Of a DNA stretch of 64,000 nucleotides, positions 41,600 through 48,822 are shown piece by piece (position 1 is the first letter of the stretch; the number at the start of each line of letters is the position of its first letter). A program made the position numbers and the translations under genes. The notes under the pieces were generated by a model that was not told the origin of the DNA, did no database searches, and was given only the letters and a program-made list of their open reading frames with translations. Origin of the DNA: CAVUWL01 sp963787415 (GTDB lineage Bacteria; Actinomycetota; Thermoleophilia; Solirubrobacterales; 70-9); contig CAWBCO010000002.1 in assembly GCA_963787415.1 (NCBI GenBank), positions 744,001 to 808,000 of the forward strand, written 5' to 3'.

Positions 41600-41614
41600 A
41601 TGCACTCCATTGAG

Positions 41615-42283
41615 TCAGAGCGAGAGTCTCAAGGTAATCACCTCATCGAGCAGCGACTCCGCCAGAGCGTGGGCCTGCCGGAGGTCAACTCCCTCGATTG
41701 AGGGCACTCCGATCACCGTCAACCCCGCGGCCATCGCCGCGGCCACCCCGGTCGGCGAATCCTCCAACGCCACCACCGTGGGACCGGCATCGACACCCAG
41801 CCGCCGGCACGCCTCCAAATAGGGATCGGGCGCTGGCTTGGGCGCCGCGACCTCATGGGCGCTGACCACAACGTCGAAGCGATCCTCGAAGCCGACAATC
41901 TCCAATGAGCGACGGACGAACCGAAGCGGCGAGTTCGAGACAAGAGCCAGAGGCGTTCCACGCTCCCTCAAAATGTGAAGCAGCTCGCGCGCCCCAACCA
42001 TCGCCTCCACCCCATGCTCGAGCTCTTCGATTACCAGCTCGTTTAACTCCCCGATCAGCGCTTCGGCCTGACCGGGCTCGGCCAACCGTCGTTCGAGGAT
42101 TGCACCGGCGACAGCAGCCGAGGTGCCAACCAGCTCCCGCTTGTCGGCGGAGGTGAAATCGGCGCCGCGCCGCTCGAACAGGTCCTGCTCAGCCCGAGTC
42201 CAGACGGACTCCGTATCCAAGAGCAGACCATCGTTGTCAAAAACGACGGCGTCGGGAAGAGCGGCATCCACGCCAGAGATCAT
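41615..42283 (-). CDS. HAD-superfamily hydrolase, phosphoglycolate/beta-phosphoglucomutase-like
   Basis: 222 aa from ATG at 42283; a GTG at 42301 is an alternative. HAD motif I VVFDNDGLLLDTE, motif II ALVSNSPL, motif III lysine in AAPKPAPDPYLEA and motif IV VALEDSPTGVAAAMAAG are all intact, with a helical cap after motif I. In motif I the first Asp is the nucleophile; the second acidic position is Asp two residues on. The likely reaction is dephosphorylation of a small sugar or glycolate phosphate. No operon partner is evident. Confidence 0.85.
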   Translation of the reverse strand: MISGVDAALPDAVVFDNDGLLLDTESVWTRAEQDLFERRGADFTSADKRELVGTSAAVAGAILERRLAEPGQAEALIGELNELVIEELEHGVEAMVGARELLHILRERGTPLALVSNSPLRFVRRSLEIVGFEDRFDVVVSAHEVAAPKPAPDPYLEACRRLGVDAGPTVVALEDSPTGVAAAMAAGLTVIGVPSIEGVDLRQAHALAESLLDEVITLRLSL

Positions 42284-42405
42284 CCCAATAAGTCCGATCA
42301 CTCAAAAGCCGCTAGCGTCGCCTCATCGCCTTTCATGTCGAGATCAGCGCTGGGCTGCACCGGGCAAGGGTCTTCAATCTCAATTCTGAGGACCTACTCG
42401 CCAAG

Positions 42406-42792
42406 GTGGTCGAGCCATGGCTGGATGACCGGCGGATTGAGATGGGCGACCAGGAGTGGGAGCCACGAACCAGCAGCCTGAAGATCCTCGAGGGTCCGCA
42501 TATGGGAATGCCCGACCTCTCATTCGGACAGGGATGGTCCAACGCCGAGCGTGCTTCAGAGAACGTCACTCGACGTGTACTTGATGACGCGCCGGCCCCG
42601 AGGGTGCCCGACGCCTTCGCGGTTGAAGCCGACTCGGCCGAACGTGCGGCGGCGGCTATTGCAGCTGGGAGCGGGGCTGTCAAAGCGATCCGCTGGGAGG
42701 AGGTACGAAGGAGGCTAGACAGCCGTGATCCGCAGATCACGGCTGTCATCCTCGTCCTCAGGCAACCTGCGTCTGAGCCGCCCCGAAGCTGA
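42406..42792 (+). CDS. Unknown small protein, start uncertain
   Basis: The GTG at 42406 gives 128 aa. The frame is open back to 42316 and the added residues (FHVEISAGLHRARVFNLNSE) look as protein-like as the rest, yet contain no ATG, GTG or TTG. Either a rare start is used or the N-terminus is shifted. The body (PWLDDRRIEMGDQEWEPRTS, ILEGPHMGMPDLSFGQGW) has no recognised domain. Its last 25 codons run through a perfect hairpin (42718-42747) and overlap the end of the converging stress-protein gene by 35 nt, so the true C-terminus may also be earlier in an ancestral form. Confidence 0.5.
   Translation: MVEPWLDDRRIEMGDQEWEPRTSSLKILEGPHMGMPDLSFGQGWSNAERASENVTRRVLDDAPAPRVPDAFAVEADSAERAAAAIAAGSGAVKAIRWEEVRRRLDSRDPQITAVILVLRQPASEPPRS
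42718..42747. terminator. Perfect 13-bp stem-loop behind the universal stress protein gene
   Basis: GACAGCCGTGATC (42718-42730) pairs with GATCACGGCTGTC (42735-42747) across CGCA. It begins 10 nt beyond the universal-stress-protein stop on the minus strand and lies inside the 3' part of the plus-strand frame ending at 42792. Stem strength suggests a bidirectional transcription stop, though no T-run is present. Confidence 0.5.
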
Positions 42793-43435
42793 GTGAGACG
42801 CCGCGCGGCGTCACCAATACCGGGCAGGTCGCGGTCTCCACGGCATAGTCACTTGCGGCGCTCAGAGTGACCTTGCCCTGGGGTGACTCAGACCGCGAAC
42901 CGACGACTAGGAGATCGACCGGACCGCGACCAACCGAGGCGACGCTGGCGCCCAGCGCCGTCGCGAGGCTGTCCGCGGTCTCCCCCGCGCAGGGGTCGCC
43001 CTCATCGATCACGCCAATCGTGTTGACGCTGAGCGAGGGGTTCGAGCGCAGGCCGGCCGGCGCGATCGCGATCGCCGCCGATCCTCCCAGGAGCAGCTTA
43101 TGAGCCGGGATCCCGGGTTTGACCGTGCCTGCAGCCGTGCGGTACTCCGAACCAAAGACGATTATGTCGGCGTTCTCGCGCTCGGCAAGTTCGGTCAATC
43201 CGACGCTAGTGCCGGCGTTGACGACGACGTGGCGGGGCATCTCCGGGGCACCAACAGAGGCCGCCCCTCGAGCCAGCAGCTCTTGCGCCTGCTCCTCCTC
43301 AAGCGCCCCGCCCACCGAGTGACGGACATAGGCGAGGGAGAGCTCTGCGCCGGAAAAGGCGAGCAGACGACCGAGCGCCAACGCGTCGCGATCGTTATCG
43401 GTGTCGTCGTAGGAAACGATGATCTTCAGGGCCAT
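42758..43435 (-). CDS. Universal stress protein (UspA family), tandem type
   Basis: 225 aa. The N-terminal half opens IIVSYDDTDNDRDALALGRL and ends with the ATP-loop-like segment IIVFGSEYRTAAGTVKPG. The second half (TIGVIDEGDPCAGETADSLA, DLLVVGSRSESPQGKVTLSA) is a shorter second Usp unit with GSR-type loop and ends CPVLVTPRG. It should bind ATP or AMP and help under stress. The start has an excellent Shine-Dalgarno, AAAGGAGG, 6 nt before the ATG. It is divergent from a LysR regulator 103 bp away, which may control it. Confidence 0.8.
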   Translation of the reverse strand: MALKIIVSYDDTDNDRDALALGRLLAFSGAELSLAYVRHSVGGALEEEQAQELLARGAASVGAPEMPRHVVVNAGTSVGLTELAERENADIIVFGSEYRTAAGTVKPGIPAHKLLLGGSAAIAIAPAGLRSNPSLSVNTIGVIDEGDPCAGETADSLATALGASVASVGRGPVDLLVVGSRSESPQGKVTLSAASDYAVETATCPVLVTPRGVSLSFGAAQTQVA

Positions 43436-43507
43436 TGGATTTCCTCCTTTAACAGTTATTTGAAGCTTGAAGTTGATCGTTGCACTTCCTGATCATTAGG
43501 ACAACTT

Positions 43508-43524
43508 CTATCCCTTTTAGATAG
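43508..43524. promoter_or_regulatory. Candidate LysR-type operator in the usp/lysR intergenic region
   Basis: CTATC (43508-43512) and GATAG (43520-43524) form a dyad with a 7-bp AT-rich centre, 14 bp upstream of the LysR ATG. Such interrupted dyads between divergent genes are typical LysR-family autoregulatory sites. Two TTGAAGC/TTGAAGT copies lie about 40 bp to the left. Binding is inferred. Confidence 0.4.
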
Positions 43525-43538
43525 CATTAGTTTTCCTT

Positions 43539-44456
43539 ATGCTGAATACAGCTCGACTCAAAGCCTTTCGCGAAGTTCTCTCCCACGGTTCCTTTTCGGA
43601 TGCCGCCGACTCGCTCTCCTACTCACAATCGGCGGTCTCACAAGCGATCGCCACGCTGGAGGGAGAAGTTGGGGTCTCGCTGATCGAGCGCAGCCGGGGC
43701 GGAGTGCGGCCGACTCCAGCTGGAGCAGCCCTGGCCGGACACGTCGCCGGAATCCTGGCGCGAATCGAAGCAGCCGAGGCCGAGATCGCGGCGGTGGCCG
43801 CCGGTCGCGGCGGGCGCCTGCGAACCGCGTCGTTTCCGACCGCCGGGGCGACGCTGATGCCAAAGGCAATTGCCGGATTTCGCGCCTCCCACCCCGGGGT
43901 CGGACTCACCCTTGCCGAGGGCGAGCCCGAGGAGGTCGCCCCCCGCGTGCGCGCGGGAGAGTTCGACTTGGCACTTCTGTTCGAGTTCGACGGAGTCGGG
44001 GAGCGCCTCGGTGCCGGCATCAAGCGCTTCGAGCTGCTTGACGATCCCCTGCAGCTGGTACTGCCCAACAACCACCCGCTGGCCGAGCGCGATGTGCTGC
44101 GGCTTGGGGACCTGCGCGAGGAGTCCTGGATCCAGACCTCCGCCGCCAGCCCCTGCGCCAGGCACGTGGTCCGCTCCTGTCACGCGACGGGCTTTGAGCC
44201 AAGCGTCTCCTTCGAAAGCGACGATTACCAGACAGTTCAGGGACTCGTCGCCGCCGGCGTCGGGGTCGCACTGATTCCCCAGCTGGCGCTTTCCACCCTA
44301 CGCGAGGACGTCCACGTCCGCGCCCTGTATCCGCGTAGCCCGCTGCGGAAAGTGCTGGCCGCGACCCCCCGCGCCGCCGCGGTGACCCCGGCAGTGGCGA
44401 CGATGCTCGACGTGCTTCGCGAGATCTCTCGCAATCCCGCCCCCGCCGCAACCTGA
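43539..44456 (+). CDS. LysR-family transcriptional regulator
   Basis: 305 aa. The N-terminal winged helix-turn-helix (LKAFREVLSHGSFSDAADSL, SYSQSAVSQAIATLEGEVGV) and the linker helix are standard. The C-terminal periplasmic-binding-like effector domain runs from GRLRTASFPTAGATLMPKAI to GVGVALIPQLAL. The effector is unknown. It is divergent from the universal stress protein gene over a short AT-rich gap containing a dyad. Its 3' end is followed after a few bases by the terminator of the converging amt gene, so it is probably monocistronic. Confidence 0.9.
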   Translation: MLNTARLKAFREVLSHGSFSDAADSLSYSQSAVSQAIATLEGEVGVSLIERSRGGVRPTPAGAALAGHVAGILARIEAAEAEIAAVAAGRGGRLRTASFPTAGATLMPKAIAGFRASHPGVGLTLAEGEPEEVAPRVRAGEFDLALLFEFDGVGERLGAGIKRFELLDDPLQLVLPNNHPLAERDVLRLGDLREESWIQTSAASPCARHVVRSCHATGFEPSVSFESDDYQTVQGLVAAGVGVALIPQLALSTLREDVHVRALYPRSPLRKVLAATPRAAAVTPAVATMLDVLREISRNPAPAAT

Positions 44457-44463
44457 GACCAAA

Positions 44464-44507
44464 CAAAAAACGGAAACCGCCCCCGGGAGAGTGCGGGGGC
44501 GGTTTCC
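44464..44507 (-). terminator. Intrinsic terminator of the ammonium transporter gene
   Basis: On the minus strand a 14-bp perfect stem (GGAAACCGCCCCCG at 44472-44485 paired with 44494-44507, 8-nt loop) is followed by GTTTTTTGTTTG, a textbook Rho-independent terminator. It lies about 46 bp beyond the amt stop and also insulates lysR, whose stop is at 44456. Confidence 0.9.
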
Positions 44508-44553
44508 ATCGCGTGCTGGTTTTGGGGGAAGCGGCTCAAGCCGCTTGACTGAC

Positions 44554-45921
44554 CTAGGCGGTACCCCCCGCCGGGGCCGCTGGTGGGGGTGCCGGCGCCG
44601 CTGGGAGTCCCTCTGGGTAACCGAGTGACGGAACGTCAGAGGGATAGACCTCGTGGCCGTGAACGGCGATGTCGCCGACCTCCATTTCCTCGTCGGTCAT
44701 CCGCAGCGGGATGAAGATCCCAACGAGCTTGAGCAGGATGAACGTGCCAACTGCACAGAACACGATCACCCAGAGTGCGGTCAACGCCTGCCACCCGAGG
44801 AGAGTGAGGCCGCCCCCGGAGATGGTGCCGGCAAGCGTGGTTTCGGCCATCGCCCGGTCGGCGAAAATGCCGACCATCAGACCGCCGCAAAGGCCGGCGA
44901 ATCCGTGCGTGTAGATCACACCCAAAGTGTCATCTACGTTGCGAAACGGCCGCACGCGACTGAGGTAGTTGAGCGCGAAATAGACGAGCGTGGAGGCGAC
45001 CACGCCGATCACGATCGCGCCCCAGCCATTCACGAACCCAGCCGCCGGCGTGATCCCAACGAGCCCGACAATCATGCCGTTGACGCTGCCGATCAGACTC
45101 GGCTTGCGCCCGGTCGCGTAGTCCCAAGCAACCCAGACCAAGAAGGCGACCGCGGTACAGAGGTTGGTGTTGAGCACGGCCGCAGCAGCGATGCTGTTGG
45201 CTGCGTAAATATCACCGCCGTTGAAGCCGTTCCAGCCCAACCAGAGAAGGCCGGCCCCGACTGCGACCATTGCCAGGTTGTTGGGCGCGTCAACCTCACG
45301 GTCACGCTGCAGGCGCGGACCGATCACCCAGGCGGCCACGAACCCCGAAACTCCCGCAGCGAGGTGGATCACGTAGCCGCCGGAGAAGTCAACGGCGCCG
45401 TGCTGGGCGAAGAAGCCTCCACCCCAGATCAGAAAGGCGTTGACGGTGTAGATGCAAACGGTCCAGAGGGCGACGAACGGGATCCATGCCTTGAAGTTGA
45501 TGCGGCCGAGGACCGAGCCGAGCATCAACAGTGGCGTAATAGCGGCGAATACGATCTGGAAATAGGCCAGGGTCGATTCGGGAAAGGCGATTTCTAATTC
45601 GCTGAACTCCGGGATGTGGGCTTGCCCGAGGAGACTGGCGCTATTCAGGATCGAGCCAGGCTGGCCGATTAGGTTCCCGAAGAACCCACTATGGGTCCCG
45701 AGGATGTGGACCGGACTCCCGAAACCCATTTTGAACGCGAAAAGGCACCAGAGGATAATCACGATCGCGAAGGCGACAAACGCCATCATCATCGAGTTCA
45801 CCGACCAGCGCTTCTGCATTACGCCGCCGTAGAGCACGACCAACCCCGGGACGCTCATCAGGCCGACGAGGGTCGACGCTGTGATTTGCCAGGAGTTGGC
45901 GCCTTCGCTCAACCATTTCAT
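44554..45921 (-). CDS. amt: Ammonium transporter (Amt family)
   Basis: 455 aa from ATG at 45921. Eleven hydrophobic segments are visible, beginning WQITASTLVGLMSVPGLVVL, with the family signature region DFSGGYVIHLAAGVSGFVAA carrying the first pore histidine and IYTHGFAGLCGGLMVGIFAD carrying the second. A Pro/Ala-rich cytoplasmic tail (LPAAPAPPPAAP) is unusual, and no GlnK gene is nearby. It takes up ammonium or ammonia. AAGGAAC stands about 11 nt before this ATG; the frame is open back to 46356, but the extra residues lack family similarity. A strong terminator follows. glnN lies 2.9 kb to the right on the other strand. Confidence 0.93.
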   Translation of the reverse strand: MKWLSEGANSWQITASTLVGLMSVPGLVVLYGGVMQKRWSVNSMMMAFVAFAIVIILWCLFAFKMGFGSPVHILGTHSGFFGNLIGQPGSILNSASLLGQAHIPEFSELEIAFPESTLAYFQIVFAAITPLLMLGSVLGRINFKAWIPFVALWTVCIYTVNAFLIWGGGFFAQHGAVDFSGGYVIHLAAGVSGFVAAWVIGPRLQRDREVDAPNNLAMVAVGAGLLWLGWNGFNGGDIYAANSIAAAAVLNTNLCTAVAFLVWVAWDYATGRKPSLIGSVNGMIVGLVGITPAAGFVNGWGAIVIGVVASTLVYFALNYLSRVRPFRNVDDTLGVIYTHGFAGLCGGLMVGIFADRAMAETTLAGTISGGGLTLLGWQALTALWVIVFCAVGTFILLKLVGIFIPLRMTDEEMEVGDIAVHGHEVYPSDVPSLGYPEGLPAAPAPPPAAPAGGTA

Positions 45922-45982
45922 AGGTTTGGTGTTCCTTTCTGCTTGGGAGGCGAGGCGCAGGGAGGTGATCCCATGGCAAACA

Positions 45983-46000
45983 CGCCCATTCGATTGGGCG
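45983..46000. promoter_or_regulatory. Inverted repeat upstream of amt
   Basis: CGCCCA (45983-45988) and TGGGCG (45995-46000) flank TTCGAT, about 65 bp upstream of the amt start. It could be an operator for a nitrogen regulator or a leader hairpin. No match to a known GlnR or AmtR box is claimed. Confidence 0.3.
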
Positions 46001-46114
46001 TAACCCTGCCGCCGGTCGCGGCCCGCCACCACATACAGCTGTCTAAAGATCGGCGCGAGCGGTTCTCCAGAATGGAGGAATCGCGCCCCAAAAGAGGCGC
46101 TAACCTCCGCTCCC

Positions 46115-46465
46115 ATGCCCCTTGAAGGACATTGGCGGCGCACCAACACGCCGCTGAGGCGACTGAGGAAGCGGGAGCGCAACGTTGCAATCGGGGCAAC
46201 CACGGTGACCCTCCTCGCCCTCCTCGCCTTGGTTCTGGTACCAGCCAGCGAGACCCAGCCGCCACCGGCTCCTGGCTGCATCAGGGTCCTGGTTGCCGGG
46301 CGCACAGGAGGTGAAATGGTCCACGCCTGCGGAGCGCAGGCGAGGGCGACCTGCATCCGCAGTGCGAGCTATCGCAATCCGCGCGCCGAAAAGGTGACCG
46401 AGAGCTGCCAGGCAGCCGGAATCAGGCCCGGCCCGGTGCCTGGAGGGGCCCCAGCGCAGGGCTGA
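46115..46465 (+). CDS. Small membrane-anchored secreted protein, 116 aa
   Basis: A basic N-terminus (PLRRLRKRERNVAIGATTVT) leads into one membrane helix (LLALLALVLVPA), then a Pro-rich spacer and an outside domain with four cysteines (APGCIRVLV, VHACGAQARATCIRS, TESCQAAG), which could form two disulfides. No enzymatic motif is seen and I do not recognise the family. It is on the plus strand, divergent from amt. The ATG at 46115 is the first start in frame. Confidence 0.6.
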   Translation: MPLEGHWRRTNTPLRRLRKRERNVAIGATTVTLLALLALVLVPASETQPPPAPGCIRVLVAGRTGGEMVHACGAQARATCIRSASYRNPRAEKVTESCQAAGIRPGPVPGGAPAQG

Positions 46466-46590
46466 TCGCCCCGCCCACCTCAGGCCCGACCCTCACGCCA
46501 GCCTGACCGAGGGGCGCGAACGCAGAGCAAAACTCCCTGGTAATGAGGCGGGCGAGTGCCGCCCTGTCCTTCTCTTGCTGAGCGATTCGA

Positions 46591-48591
46591 TTAGCTCCCG
46601 ATCCATTTTGGGTTTCGCTTGGTGAGGAAAGCTTCGATTCCCTCCTTTGCATCGGCGCTTCGAAACGCGGTGGAAAAGCCGCGCTTCTCGGCCTCGATCC
46701 CATCCTCTAGATCACCCCTGTTGGAAACGAGCTTGATCTGTTCAACCGCAAGCGGCGCCTGGGAGGCGAGCTTTCGACCCCACATCAACGCCGTCTCAAA
46801 GAGCTCGTGATCTGGCACGACGCGGTTGACGAGGCCGAACTCGAGCGCCTCATCGGAGGGAATCGCGTCGCCAATCAGGTTCAGCTCAAGCGCTTTATTG
46901 GAGCCGAGAAGCCGCGGCAAGCGCTGGGTGCCGCCAAAGCCGGGAATGATCCCCAGCTTTATCTCGGGCTGACCGAATACTGCCGCCTCGGCAGCAATCC
47001 GCACGTCACATGCCATCGCAAGCTCACAGCCCCCGCCGAAGGCGAGGGCGTTAACCGCGGCGATCGTCACCACCCTCGATTGGCCGAATTCCGATAGCAA
47101 AGCATGGGCCTTGTTGACCAGCTCCTCACCGCTTGCCTCATCCATCTGGGTGAAGGCCTTGATGTCGGCACCCGCCGAAAAGACGACCGGTACCGAGGAG
47201 GCGATCACCATTGCGCCAATCCCGCCGGAATCCTTGACCCGGCCCCAGACCAGCGCAAGGTCACGGATCACGTCGGGGGAGACGGCGTTCATCGGCGCGT
47301 TGCTGAGCCAGGCAATGGCGACATCTCCGCGGGTCTCAAGCTTTACCGTCTCGGCCTGATCGCCCTCGTCGGGCTGAGGGTAGGGGTAAAAGCCCTGGCC
47401 CGCGCCGATCCCGATACGCCCCTGAGCGACGAGTCGCCGCAGGGTGACGGGCGCGGCGAAACGCTTGCCGTATTTCTCCTCGAGCCTCTCGATCCGCTCG
47501 AGCACGGAATCGAGCCCTTCGACGTCGGCTTTCCAAAACGGGGGCAGCAATCCGCGGCGGGGATCCAAGCCAGCGCCAGCCATCATTCCGACGTCGATGT
47601 CGCGCACCGAACAGACACCCTCCTCCACCAGTAAGCAGGCCTCAATCAGCGCCCGGCAACTAAACAGCGCAACCAGCTCCTCAGCGTCAGGCTCACCATC
47701 GCCGGGGATCGTCTGCTCTCCGTCTTTGAAAAACCCCTCTCCACCGGTCTTGGCGCCGAGTTTGCCCTCAGCGACAAGCTGTTTCAGCCCCTGGTGCACG
47801 TAGAAGGTCTCGCCGTAGGACTCGCTGAGATGCTCGGCGACGTGCAGGACCGTGTCCAACCCGAGCAGATCGGTGAGGAAGAAGGGGCCCATCGGCGCCA
47901 CCTGGGCGGCTGAGATTGCCGCGTCGATCGCCTGCAACGAAAGACCATGCTCCTCCTGAGCACGCCAGATCTCCCCAATCGTCGCCATCAGGATGCGGTT
48001 CACGACAAAGCCGGGCACCTCGCCACAAACGATCGGCTGCTTCTTGATCGCCTGGGCAAAGTTATAGGCCGCGGTCGCGGTTTCGGGGGACGTGTCCTCG
48101 CCCACAATCACCTCGACCAATGGCATCACAGAGGCGGGGTAAAAGAAATGAAACCCGACCACCTTCTCAGGCCGCAGCGTCGTCTCCGCCATCTCGCTGA
48201 TCGAGAGCGAGGAGGTATTTGAGGCAAGGATCGCATGACCCGGTGTCGCCGCGTCGAGCTCGGCGAAGACGGCCTGCTTGATCTCCATCCTCTCTGGAAC
48301 CGCCTCGATAACGAAGTCGACATCGCCAAACCCCTCATAGCTGGTCGTGCCGGCAATCAGAGACATCACCTCGCTGAGACGGGCCTCAGCCTCAGCCTCG
48401 GTCAGCTTTTCCTTCTTCACCAGACGGGCGAGCTGGCCCTCGGTCACGGAGCGGGCTTTCTGAAGCGCTGCATCGACGAAGCTCTGATCGATGTCCTTGA
48501 CCAGGACAGGGATGTCGGCGGCTGCGATCGTCTGCGCGATCTCACCGCCCATTGTGCCTCCACCGACGACGGCAGCCTTGGAAACAAACAT
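46591..48591 (-). CDS. 3-hydroxyacyl-CoA dehydrogenase / enoyl-CoA hydratase fusion (HADH first)
   Basis: 666 aa from ATG at 48591 (GGAGG about 11 nt upstream). Residues 1-about 395 are the NAD-dependent dehydrogenase: KAAVVGGGTMGGEIAQTIAA (dinucleotide loop), ILASNTSSLSI, KVVGFHFFYPASVMPLVEV with the catalytic His, and GFVVNRIL. Residues about 420-666 are a crotonase-fold hydratase: SAGADIKAF, NALAFGGGCELAMACD and FGQPEIKLGIIPGFGGTQRL with both glutamates. The order is the reverse of FadB/FadJ and like the archaeal-type fused crotonyl-CoA hydratase/hydroxybutyryl-CoA dehydrogenase. It performs two steps of beta-oxidation or of a C4 acyl-CoA pathway. The acyl-CoA synthetase at 14.5 kb may feed it. 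Confidence 0.88.
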   Translation of the reverse strand: MFVSKAAVVGGGTMGGEIAQTIAAADIPVLVKDIDQSFVDAALQKARSVTEGQLARLVKKEKLTEAEAEARLSEVMSLIAGTTSYEGFGDVDFVIEAVPERMEIKQAVFAELDAATPGHAILASNTSSLSISEMAETTLRPEKVVGFHFFYPASVMPLVEVIVGEDTSPETATAAYNFAQAIKKQPIVCGEVPGFVVNRILMATIGEIWRAQEEHGLSLQAIDAAISAAQVAPMGPFFLTDLLGLDTVLHVAEHLSESYGETFYVHQGLKQLVAEGKLGAKTGGEGFFKDGEQTIPGDGEPDAEELVALFSCRALIEACLLVEEGVCSVRDIDVGMMAGAGLDPRRGLLPPFWKADVEGLDSVLERIERLEEKYGKRFAAPVTLRRLVAQGRIGIGAGQGFYPYPQPDEGDQAETVKLETRGDVAIAWLSNAPMNAVSPDVIRDLALVWGRVKDSGGIGAMVIASSVPVVFSAGADIKAFTQMDEASGEELVNKAHALLSEFGQSRVVTIAAVNALAFGGGCELAMACDVRIAAEAAVFGQPEIKLGIIPGFGGTQRLPRLLGSNKALELNLIGDAIPSDEALEFGLVNRVVPDHELFETALMWGRKLASQAPLAVEQIKLVSNRGDLEDGIEAEKRGFSTAFRSADAKEGIEAFLTKRNPKWIGS

Positions 48592-48822
48592 TGCGGTTAG
48601 ATCCTCCGGGGTATGGCTATGGGACGCGGCTCCTCGGCCGCGCGCCAAGAGGCTACTGCTCGACGCCGGGACAAAGCAGCGCGGCGATCCTTGTACCCGC
48701 GTACAACGCGCCGCCAGACGGCGGCCATTACGCTGCTCTGGCTCTACGTATGGGAAGTGAGACCCGTAATCGAACGCGCCCGATTCCTAAGGCGCGCCGC
48801 CAAGTGAGGAACTAGCCAAGCG

